Shown: positions 16,090-23,682 of the stretch, piece by piece
Layout of the letters: the number at the start of each line of letters is the position of its first letter
How positions within the stretch are numbered: the stretch's first letter is position 1
DNA from: CAVTJL01 sp963752325
Lineage (GTDB): Bacteria; Pseudomonadota; Alphaproteobacteria; Geminicoccales; Geminicoccaceae
Direction of reading: 5' to 3'
NCBI GenBank assembly: GCA_963752325.1
Contig: CAVVXU010000004.1
Location: 558,001-622,000 of the forward strand
DNA: 64,000 nucleotides
Program-made: the position numbers and the translations under genes
The notes under the pieces: generated by a model
The model's database searches: none
What the model was told of the DNA's origin: nothing
The model's input: only the letters and a program-made list of their open reading frames with translations

Positions 16090-16734
16090 CTACCCGAAGA
16101 TGTCGCGCAGGCGCGGATGGGCCGTGATGTCCGCCACGCCGGTGAACGCCTTGCCGTCCCAGCCCGCCTCGCATGCCAGTCTCGCTATCTCCGGCTGGTC
16201 GTCGAACAACAAAGGCCGCTCTTCGGCGCCGATGGCCAGCGCATGGTTGATCGCCTCGAAGAACCGCCTGTCTTTCTTGAGGTGGCCGATGCTCGCGCTG
16301 TAGAACATGCCATCGAATCGTTGACGAAACCCCAACGTCTCCCAAAGAAATCTGGCGCGGTGATGCTCCTGGCCGGTCGCCAGGAAGAGCTGTGCCCCAC
16401 CTCGCGCCCGGATCGCCTCGACGGCCTCGAGGACCGCGGTGTCGAGCCGCGAGTTCTTTCTGAACCAATAGTCGATGAAGTCGGCCACGCTGCCCTTATA
16501 GCCCACGTGCGGAAGAACCAGGGCCAGCGCATCCTTCAGGTCGCGCCGGCCCATCACGCAGGCCTGCATCGGCGATTCCGCCCGGTTCCCTGGCGTGCCG
16601 AAGAAAAAACGCTGGAAGGCCTCGCGATCCACGCCGAGGTCCGCCTCGATCGTCAGATCCCAGGGCCTGCGGCGGGCGCTGTCGGCGTGCCAGCCGTCGA
16701 TCAGCACGCCGTCGACATCGAAGAAGATTTTCAT
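16090..16734 (-). CDS. HAD-family hydrolase
   Basis: 214 residues. Motif I is at the extreme N-terminus (FFDVDGVLIDG, nucleophile Asp6), motif II FLATGQEHH (Thr), motif III a Lys in HLKKDRRFF and motif IV LLFDDQPEIA. This is a HAD subfamily IA phosphatase with a helical cap (about 15-95). Substrate unknown. It ends 4 bases from the acetyltransferase gene upstream on the same strand, suggesting one operon. Confidence 0.88.
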   Translation of the reverse strand: MKIFFDVDGVLIDGWHADSARRRPWDLTIEADLGVDREAFQRFFFGTPGNRAESPMQACVMGRRDLKDALALVLPHVGYKGSVADFIDYWFRKNSRLDTAVLEAVEAIRARGGAQLFLATGQEHHRARFLWETLGFRQRFDGMFYSASIGHLKKDRRFFEAINHALAIGAEERPLLFDDQPEIARLACEAGWDGKAFTGVADITAHPRLRDIFG

Positions 16735-16738
16735 TGCC

Positions 16739-17281
16739 TCACCGGGTCGGGGGCGCCCTGCGCTCGGACGCGAGGATGCCCATGATCAGGTCGTCGTGGC
16801 GGGTGCCGTCGACCAGCGCCGACTCGCGCTCCCGACCCTCGACGACGAAGCCGCAGCTCTCGTAGCAGCGGATCGCCCGGATGTTGTAGGCGAGCACGCG
16901 CAGATCGACCCGGTGCAGCCCGAGCACGTCGAAGGCATGGGCGAGGACGAGACGCACCGCCTCGCGACCGAGCCCGATCCCGAGCCTGGCGGGATCATAA
17001 AGGCCGATCGCCAGACGCGCCCGGCCGTCATGCTCGTTCAGCCCATCGAGGCGCGCCTCGCCGAGCAGCCGCCCCTCATGCTCGACGATCCAGGCATGCG
17101 GGTGCGCGCGCAGCGCGTCGAGCCAGCGCTCGACCGCCTCCGCCGTCAGCGGCGGGAGAGGGCGGGCGGTATCGCCGCCGAACATGCGCACGATCCCGGG
17201 ATCCCGGCCCAACGCCAGCCGCGCCTCGACATCCTCGGGGCAGGGCTGGCGCAACCGTATTTTTGCGGGCGACAGGCTCAA
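16739..17281 (-). CDS. GNAT-family N-acetyltransferase (RimJ/RimL type)
   Basis: 180 residues: IRLRQPCPEDVEARLALGRD at the start, then GEARLDGLNEHDGRARLAIGLYDPARLGIGLGREAVRLVLAHAF (acetyl-CoA site), VDLRVLAYNIRAIRCYESCGF and VEGRERE. This is the RimJ/RimL/SpeG-like fold. Substrate unknown. Directly followed by the HAD gene. Its start region contains copy B of the 19-bp repeat. Confidence 0.88.
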   Translation of the reverse strand: MSLSPAKIRLRQPCPEDVEARLALGRDPGIVRMFGGDTARPLPPLTAEAVERWLDALRAHPHAWIVEHEGRLLGEARLDGLNEHDGRARLAIGLYDPARLGIGLGREAVRLVLAHAFDVLGLHRVDLRVLAYNIRAIRCYESCGFVVEGRERESALVDGTRHDDLIMGILASERRAPPTR

Positions 17282-17291
17282 GGCAGGCTCG
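17273..17291 (+). repeat. 19-bp direct repeat copy B
   Basis: Identical to 15323-15341. It overlaps the first codons of the GNAT gene on the minus strand, so the repeat partly specifies its N-terminus (MSLS). Confidence 0.6.
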
Positions 17292-17546
17292 ATCCGCTCC
17301 TGACCCCGTGAGCCCGGGCCATGGCCGGCCGATGCTCCAAGGGCGCGTTCCTCATCCGACGGGACCTCGACCGCTGCTGCGGCAGGGGCCGGCGCTGCGG
17401 CACGAGCCCCCGTCAGGCACCGAGGCTTCTGTCAGTATCGCCCCGCATGGCGGGCGGCAACCTTCCCATGACCCGGCTGGCCGCTCGGATCGCTGACGCT
17501 GTCGCTCAGCGATAGACGAACGCGACGTGCCGATGAGAGACGCCCG

Positions 17547-17767
17547 ATGCCGACCGTGCTCGCAAGCCTCCACGTCGACCGCGACGGCCGGGTCACCGGC
17601 CGTGTGCCGCCGGACGTGCCCCTGGCGACGATACGGCGCCGCTCGAGGTGCCGGCGCTGGATCGGCCAAAGGGCCACGCCAAGCTCGATCTTCTGCTCCA
17701 TGACGAGCCCTGGGACGACGAGGTTTCCATGCGACGCGAGGACCTTTACCGCGAGGACGGGCGCTGA
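17547..17767 (+). pseudogene. orphan antitoxin-like small protein, one frameshift
   Basis: ATG 17547 gives MPTVLASLHVDRDGRVTGRV and PPDVP. One base appears missing in a C-run near 17620; restoring it gives DDTAPLEVPALDRPKGHAKL, then LLHDEPWDDEVSMRREDLYR and a stop. The closing R-R-E-D-x-Y-x-x-D-G-R signature is one I associate with VapB-like antitoxins partnered with PIN toxins. No PIN gene follows, so the toxin is missing. The assignment rests on motif memory. 17282-17546 and 17768-18063 hold no gene I can support. Confidence 0.45.
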
Positions 17768-18063
17768 GCGGTGTTGCTCACTGACGGTAGTACTCCGGTC
17801 ACACGAACGGCCGGTCGTGTCTCAGGTTGAGATCAGGCGGGTAGGACGTCGAATGCCCGCTCACCTCGTGGAACGAGCTTGAGTGATGGCGGATGACCCT
17901 TCTGCCAAGGCGCCATCCCTCGGGTGCGAAGCCTTCTCGCCCACATCCAGGCCCGGATAGAACGTCATCGATGATCTCCCTCGCGTCACGGGCCCGCAAC
18001 TGCGCTGGACGGCGGCGGGACGCCAGCTCAATTACGCCACGTCACCGTCATTCCCATCCCCTG

Positions 18064-18315
18064 TTACAGCCGCCGCAACTCCTCCAAATCGTCCGAAGTC
18101 TGCTTCAAGATTGCCTGATAGCAGGCGTCGCACACCCGACGCTTTTTGGCGAAGGCGCCTCCAAGCCCCGGAATGGCAATGCAGGAGGTTCCGGCGACAA
18201 TCTCGTCATCGCAGCGATAGCACTCCGAGCGGCGTTGCACTTCCACGCGCACGGGCCGCCCATTGGTCCCGCCAATCAGCGACGGCACCCGCCCCTTAGG
18301 GGTTTTCTTTGTCAT
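18064..18315 (-). CDS. small zinc-ribbon-like protein downstream of helicase
   Basis: 83 residues with two Cys pairs, CYRCDDE and VCDACYQAI, separated by about 28 residues, a treble-clef or zinc-ribbon spacing. Basic N-terminus (MTKKTPKGRVP) and acidic C-terminus. No named family recognised. It overlaps the preceding small gene by 20 bases and ends the three-gene leftward set with the SF2 helicase. Base composition is less GC-rich than the surroundings, pointing to shared acquisition. Confidence 0.6.
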   Translation of the reverse strand: MTKKTPKGRVPSLIGGTNGRPVRVEVQRRSECYRCDDEIVAGTSCIAIPGLGGAFAKKRRVCDACYQAILKQTSDDLEELRRL

Positions 18316-18490
18316 GGTCTGCCTTCGCCTTTCGGACCCGCTTGGCCAGCGACTGAAGAAGGTCTTCGAGATTATCCAGAACAGCCCGGAATTCCTCGAT
18401 CGACGCGGCCTGACGATCCTTATCCAGGCGTTTGTTGATTTCGTGATTTACCATGGTCAGTGCGGCGATGAAGTTCGATCGCCCGCTCAA
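18296..18490 (-). CDS. small helical protein between helicase and zinc-ribbon gene
   Basis: 64 residues, or 52 if translation starts at the second ATG (18454). Amphipathic and charged (EINKRLDKDRQAASIEEFRA, LEDLLQSLAKRVRKAK), likely a helical hairpin or coiled coil. No family recognised. It lies 10 bases after the helicase stop and overlaps the next gene, so all three are probably co-translated. Confidence 0.55.
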   Translation of the reverse strand: MSGRSNFIAALTMVNHEINKRLDKDRQAASIEEFRAVLDNLEDLLQSLAKRVRKAKADHDKENP

Positions 18491-18500
18491 TTTCAGCGAC

Positions 18501-20266
18501 CTATATTTGTAGATGAGCTCGGTTCCGGCAGGAAGTCAGCTCGACATGGTTGAGGAGCACGGTTGCAAGACGCTTGGCCTCTTCGTTTAGCCGCTTGCGT
18601 GCCTCTTCCCATTCGCGCTGCGGCTGAACCGCAAAGGGCGCAGTAGGCGAGAGTTTACGGACCGATGCCTTCTGGGCCATCCGTACCATCTCTTCGACTT
18701 TGCTATCGTCGAGGCCGAGAAGCTTGAAGCGTTCGCGAAGGTCGTCGACGATTTGTTGGTCTTCGTGGCTGGTAAAGTCCTCTTCCCACAGGGCGTCGAC
18801 GATCTCATCGTGGACGACGACCAGATCGCCGGCACGCAAACGCGCCATGCCATCGAGCACAGCCTGCGGCGGTTCCGGTTCCTCGCCGCCAATAACCTTG
18901 TCCCAGAACGCCTTATCGTCGTTCTCAAAATCCTTGAATTCCTGAAATCGGGCGTCGAGGTTCATGCCAAGGTGCGTCACAATGTGCCCGAGATTATCGG
19001 GATGACCCGGACTGTTCTGGACCACCACACGCATAATCCGGCCCACAAACTGAAGGTATGGACCAAGCGACCTGAACGGCCGGAAGATCGCCGCAACGCT
19101 GAGCTTGGGATGGTCGAAACCTTCGCCTAGCATCTGAACCTGGACGATGCAATCGAGGGTGCCGTTGCGAAGGGCCGCGAGGATGCTTGCCTGCTCATCC
19201 TCCCGCTGTTTGCTGTGAATGACCTCGGCGGTGAAACCGCGCTCCCGATAGAGTGAGCTGATTTGCCGAGCATGGTTGATGGAGCAGGCCACGGCGATGA
19301 GCTGATGCTGCGTCCCGGTTTGGCGCAGCTGCTCGAGACGCTCGAGGCTGGTGTCGACGATATGTTGATTGCAAAGCGATGCCAGCGCGACCCCGCGGCT
19401 AAACCACTCCTCTTCCTTGAGCTTCATCACCTCATCAAGCGTGTAGGCGCGGCCGCGCTCGTCAGCAAAGCCAAGCTCGATTGTCGAGGGGGCAACATAG
19501 GTCGACTTCAACCGCTTGATGTAACCCTTGAGGGTCGCGTTTCGGAACGGGTAGCGATAGACCAGTTCGCCGTCGAGTTCCTGCCGGTCACTGCGGAACG
19601 GTGTTGCGGTGAGCAGGATCACCTTTGCTTGGGGAAACCGCTCGATCACCCGCTGCCAACTGGCGGCGGCGCTGTGATGCGCCTCGTCGACGATAATCAT
19701 ATCGAAGAAATCGTCAGGGAACTGGTTCAGCCATTTGTCGAGATCCGTGGCAAGCTGCTGTACGTTCGTGATGATCACATGCGACCGATTGGCGACAGTG
19801 ATATTGCCGGTATCAAGTGTAGTCGCCAGGGGCCCGGAGATCATCTGGTCAGTGGTGAGTACAGCGGCTCTTCGCCAGAAGCACTTCTGGCGATTGGTGA
19901 CATCCATGGCCTCATAGAGACCGCTCTTGATAGTCAGGTTGGGGGCGATGACAAGAACGCGGCCTTCAGCAAGGCCGAGTGGCAGCAACGACGCGAGACC
20001 CGTCTTACCACAGCCAACTGGAATTTGCAGAATGGCTTTGTTCTTCCCGGCCCGAAAAAATTCGTAGGTGCGCAGGTACCCCTCGCGCTGCGGTTCGCGG
20101 AGCGTCAGCTTGCCCTCGATCTGAGGTCGCGGGGACGAGCCGGACGGTGCTCGCCCATCCAGCGCCAGGGCTCGGTAGCGGCCGAATAGGTGACCTTGCG
20201 ACAATCCTCGGTGATGCGGCCGGAGGTGGCCTCCAAGAGAGGTTCGTCGAGCTCACTGATCCCCAA
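18501..20266 (-). pseudogene. DEAD/DEAH-type SF2 helicase, one frameshift near the N-terminus
   Basis: Restored product about 587 residues. TTG 20266 has GGAGGA eight bases upstream and gives ISELDEPLLEATSGRITEDC, then VTYSAATEPWRWMG. A one-base loss near 20115 leads into PQIEGKLTLREPQREGYLRT, Walker A PVGCGKTG, VIAPNLTIKSG, DEAH box IIVDEAHHS, motif III LLTATPFRS, motif V region VQVQMLGEGFDHPKLS and motif VI QFVGRIMR. About 160 residues follow with no recognised domain. This resembles type III restriction or defence-associated helicases; no nuclease or methylase gene is adjacent. An ATG at 20270 would also work if one G were removed. Confidence 0.8.
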
Positions 20267-20416
20267 ACATTTGATCCTCCTCGATCAGATGGGTGAGGAG
20301 CGACGCAGCCCGCGTTCCGTCCGCTCTCCGGGAGCTAAGGCTGAGGAAACCGCGCCACGGACACCACGCCATGCGAACCCGCTCGTGGTGTCCCATGCGC
20401 CCGGCCTAGCCCCCAA

Positions 20417-20530
20417 CTAACAGAATGAATGAGGCCAGCATTGAGCGCTGCCGTCGACGCGGAGGACCTGGCTGGAGACGAAGGCGCCCAGGGGACCGGC
20501 GGAGAGGCCGCCGGGGCGGGTGGGAGTGAC
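20417..20530 (-). pseudogene. short-chain dehydrogenase C-terminal fragment
   Basis: About 38 codons reading TRPGGLSAGPLGAFVSSQVLR then VDGSAQ and a stop, resembling the end of FabG-like SDR enzymes (G-Q-V-L-x-V-D-G-G). Nothing upstream restores the Rossmann fold or the YxxxK site. A gene scrap; identification rests on a short match. Confidence 0.4.
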
Positions 20531-20572
20531 GGCGGCTCCCGGAGGTCGAGGAGGCGCGGTCTCCCGCTTCAT

Positions 20573-20800
20573 TCAGCGATTCTCCAGGCTGCGGGTGTCC
20601 GCCAGGGCCACCATCAGCGTCATCGGCTCGAGCGGCGAAGGCTCGAAGCCGAGGGACAGATAGAAGCCCTTGGCCTGCTGGAGAATCGCATCGACGATGA
20701 TGCCGCGGATTCCGATGGTGTCGGCCGCCTGTGCGACGCGCAGCGCGCAGTCGCGGAACAGGGCCCGGCCGAGGCCCCCGCTCACCGCGCAAGCTGCTGG
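20573..20800 (-). pseudogene. GNAT acetyltransferase (TacT-like) C-terminal remnant
   Basis: Minus strand GGLGRALFRDCALRVAQAAD, IRGIIVDAILQQAKGFYLSLGFEPSPLEP and MTLMVALADTRSL match the C-terminal half of the toxin-like GNAT family that pairs with DUF1778 antitoxins. The N-terminal half is lost or scrambled upstream of about 20790, and no DUF1778 gene is present. A decayed toxin. Confidence 0.6.
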
Positions 20801-20881
20801 AGTACGGCGAGCGGGGCAGGAGCGAGGGCGGCCCGCCCGGCAACGGCGCGCGAGTGACAAAAGAAAAGAATCAATCCTAGG

Positions 20882-20910
20882 TTGACAGCTGGCATCAGGT
20901 CCTATACATA
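20882..20910 (+). promoter_or_regulatory. sigma-70 promoter upstream of 20918 genes
   Basis: Perfect TTGACA at 20882-20887. TATACA (20903) lies after 15 bases or TACATA (20905) after 17. The expected start overlaps the first codon region of the ORF at 20918, so the 5' UTR would be very short or the transcript leaderless for it. Confidence 0.45.
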
Positions 20911-20917
20911 GACCCAC

Positions 20918-21067
20918 ATGCCTCGCGTGCTCACCCGCTCACCCATCAAGATGCCCGGCACCCGCCAGTGCCGGCTCGCCCGACGTCTCGCCGCCGGTCT
21001 CTCCCCGGCCGAGATCAAAAGGCTCGACACGGCAACGGAGGAGGACATCGAGGCTTTTGTCAGCTGA
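20918..21067 (+). CDS. short basic protein, possible leader or small regulator
   Basis: 49 residues, MPRVLTRSPIKMPGTRQCRL then ARRLAAGLSPAEIKRLDTAT, ending EEDIEAFVS. The middle resembles a helix-turn-helix recognition segment (A-G-L-S-P-A-E-I). It overlaps the next frame (TTG 21057). No family known. Confidence 0.4.
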   Translation: MPRVLTRSPIKMPGTRQCRLARRLAAGLSPAEIKRLDTATEEDIEAFVS

Positions 21068-21707
21068 CCAGGACCTCTCCCGCCTGGTCGAGCAGTACGC
21101 CGCCGTCCGTGCTTTGCCTTTGCCCGAGCGGCAGGCCCGCCTGTTCGAGGCGGCCTGGCTGGAGCTTTCGAGCCTCATCGACGTCGGCGACCGGCGGGCC
21201 ATGCTCTTCGTCGTCTACCAGGCCAACCGGGCGCGGCACCCGGTAAGGCACCTCGTCAAGCTCGTCGTCGAGCGCTTCGAGAGCGTGCGCCAGCCCTACG
21301 AGCGCCACGAGACACCTTCGCCCGCCGGCTCCTCGCCGGAGACGATGCAGGGCTACGGCCAGCACCCACTGGGCCCCGCGCAAGAAGCCATCAACCGCCT
21401 CGTCGACTTCCTCCCGGCGCAAGCGGGTGAGGCTGTTCTCGTCAGGGCCGAGCTCGAGCCGGTAGCCGGCGACCCTCCCATCGAGGCGCCGGCCGCGGCA
21501 ACCGAAGAAATTCCCGTCGGCGATGCTGGCGATCCCGCCTCCGCCGACGACGAACCCCTTTCACCGCTCGCCGCCATGGCCCGGGCCAACCCGGCTTTGG
21601 CGGACTGGATCATCGGGCGCATCGAGAAGCGCCTGGTCGAGCTGGGCGAACCGCTCGGGCCCGACGGCCCGAGAAAAATGGCCGGCCGAAAACCCCTCGG
21701 TCCCTAA
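21057..21707 (+). CDS. hypothetical acidic protein
   Basis: 216 residues from TTG 21057. N-terminal half helical (LVEQYAAVRALPLPERQARL, FEAAWLELSSLIDVGD, VRHLVKLVVERFESVRQPYE), then a Pro/Glu/Ala-rich linker (about 120-165) and a helical tail ANPALADWIIGRIEKRLVEL. No family recognised. Overlaps the 49-residue frame by 11 bases; both follow the TTGACA promoter. Cytosolic by composition. Confidence 0.5.
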   Translation: MSADQDLSRLVEQYAAVRALPLPERQARLFEAAWLELSSLIDVGDRRAMLFVVYQANRARHPVRHLVKLVVERFESVRQPYERHETPSPAGSSPETMQGYGQHPLGPAQEAINRLVDFLPAQAGEAVLVRAELEPVAGDPPIEAPAAATEEIPVGDAGDPASADDEPLSPLAAMARANPALADWIIGRIEKRLVELGEPLGPDGPRKMAGRKPLGP

Positions 21708-21776
21708 CCGACAAAAGACAAAAAAACCTGTCCGAGCGCGTCGCGATCTTATTGATCGGGGCGGCGCTGGTGCTGG

Positions 21777-22920
21777 CTAGAGGCTCCGGGCCAGGGTCTC
21801 GAGAAACCGGTCGATGTCGGCTTCGTCGTTGTAGAGGTGTGGCGTGACGCGCAGCCGGTCGCCGCGCTGGCTCACATGGACCTCGGCGGCGGCGAGGCGG
21901 GCGAGCAGGTCGGCGGGTGCCTGGGGTGGCAGGCGGAGGCCCAGGAAGTGGCCGGCGCGCTGGCTCTCGGGCACGGCCTCGAGGCCCAGGGCGGCGGCGC
22001 GGGCGGCGATCTCGCGGCTCATCGCGGCGAGCGTGCGGGCGATGGCCTCGGGCGTCCAGGCCGAGCAAGAGCTCGAGGGAGGCGATGCTGGCCGGCATCA
22101 GCGCGAAGTTGGAGCGCTCGCCCACATCGAAGCGCCGCGCGCCCGGCTGGTAGCCCTCCTGGTAGTCGATGAGCCGGGAGAAATCCTCGGAGCCCGCGCG
22201 GGCGATCCAGCCCTCCTCGAGCGGCAGGCCCTGCTGGCGCTCCGGGGCCACGTAGAGATAGCCCAGGCTGTAGGGGCCCAGGAGCCACTTGTAGCCGCCG
22301 CAGACGAGGAAGTCGGGGCGGACTTTTGCCACGTCGAGGGGCAGGGCGCCCAGCGACTGGGTGACGTCGAGGACGAGCGCCGCGCCGATGGCCCGGCAGC
22401 GCTCGCCGATGCGGGCGAGGTCGAGGAGCCTGCCGTCGGTCCAGCGGCAATGGGGCAGGGCGGCGATGGCCACCCGCTCGTCCAGGGCCGCCAGCACGGC
22501 CGCGGTGAGGTCGCCGTCCTGCGCCGGCCTCGACGGTGAGCACGCTGCCGCCGCGCTCCTGGGCGAGCCTGTCGCCAGGGATAGACGTTCGAGGGGAACT
22601 GGTCGGCCAGGACGAGGATGCGCCGGCCTGCGATCGAGGGGCAGGTTGGCGGTGGCGACGGCGATGCCGTAGCTCGCGGCCGGCACGATCGCGATGTCGC
22701 CGGCCTCGGCCCCGACGAGCCGGGCGAAGAGCCCGCGGGCGCGTTCGCTCTCGGTGAAGAAGTCGGCCGGGCGCACGCTCCAGGGCCGGCCCTTGCGGCG
22801 CAGCCCGGCCTCGCCCGCGGCGATCGAGGCCTGGGGCAGGGGGGTCATGTAGGCGGCGTTGAGGTAGGCGACCTCGCGCGGGATGTCGAAGAGGTCGCGG
22901 CAGGTCGGAAGGAGGGTCAA
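21777..22920 (-). pseudogene. class-V aminotransferase-fold PLP enzyme, frameshifted
   Basis: TTG 22920 starts TLLPTCRDLFDIPREVAYLN with YMTPLPQASI, then IAIVPAASYGIAVATANLPL. After a scrambled ~100 bases near 22540-22630 it reads DERVAIAALPHCRWTDG, LVLDVTQSLGALPLDV (PLP Asp) and CGGYKWLLGPYSLGYLYV with the Schiff-base Lys. Another shift near 22060 leads to HVSQRGDRLRVTPHLYN. Selenocysteine lyase/cysteine desulfurase-like superfamily; the reaction is not predictable. At least three indels. Confidence 0.75.
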
Positions 22921-23029
22921 GGGGGCGTGTCCGGGCGGTCGGGGGAGGAGGCGGAAACCGTGCTTGCCAGACGGCGCCCGGGCCGGGTCAACTCCGCCGC
23001 GCCCCGACCCGCCACCCGCGAGCGAGCCC

Positions 23030-23651
23030 ATGGCCAACGACCCGACGATCGTCTTCGACCTCGGCGGCGTGCTGATCGACTGGAACCCGCGCCACCTCTA
23101 CCGCAAGATGCTGACCGACGAGGCGGCGATCGAGCGCTTTCTCGGGCGAGGTCTGCAGCCCGGCCTGGAATCTCGCGATGGACGCGGGCCGCCCCTTCGC
23201 CGAGGGCGTGGCCGAGCTGGTCGCCAAGCATCCCGAGCAGCGGGAGCTGATCGAGGCCTACCACGAGCGCTGGATCGAGATGGTCGGCGGCCCGATCGCT
23301 GCAGACCGTGACGCTCCTCGAGGCGCTGGATGCCCGAGGCCTGCCGCTCTACGGGCTCAGCAACTGGTCGGTCGAGACCTTTCGCGCTGGTGCGCCACGC
23401 CCCGGACTACGCCTTCCTCGACCGCTTCCGCCATATCGTGGTCTCGGGCGAGGTCGGCATGGTCAAGCCGGATCGGGCCATCTACGACCATCTTCTGGGC
23501 ATCATCGGCCGGCCGGCCGGGCGCTGCCTCTTCATCGACGACAACGCCGCTCAACATCGAGGCGGCCCGGGCGCTGGGCTTCCGCACCCATCACTTCGCC
23601 GGCGCGCGGGGCCTTCGTGCCGCGCTGGCCGAGCAGGGGCTGCTCGGCTGA
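23030..23651 (+). pseudogene. HAD-superfamily hydrolase (haloacid dehalogenase-like), four frameshifts
   Basis: ATG 23030. VFDLGGVLIDWNPRHLYRKM is motif I with the F-D-x-G-G-V-L-x-D-W-N-P signature of the YihX/2-haloacid dehalogenase-like group. After removing single extra bases at about 23146, 23302, 23385 and 23552 the frame reads AWNLAMDAGRPFAEGVAELV, LYGLSNWSVETF (motif II), GMVKPDRAIYDHLL (Lys) and CLFIDDNALNIEAARALGF (motif IV). All four indels are extra bases; the restored length is 205 residues, normal for the family. Sugar-phosphate or nucleotide phosphatase likely. Confidence 0.85.
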
Positions 23652-23682
23652 GCGGGCATCGTGCCGCGCCGGCGGTGGCCTG

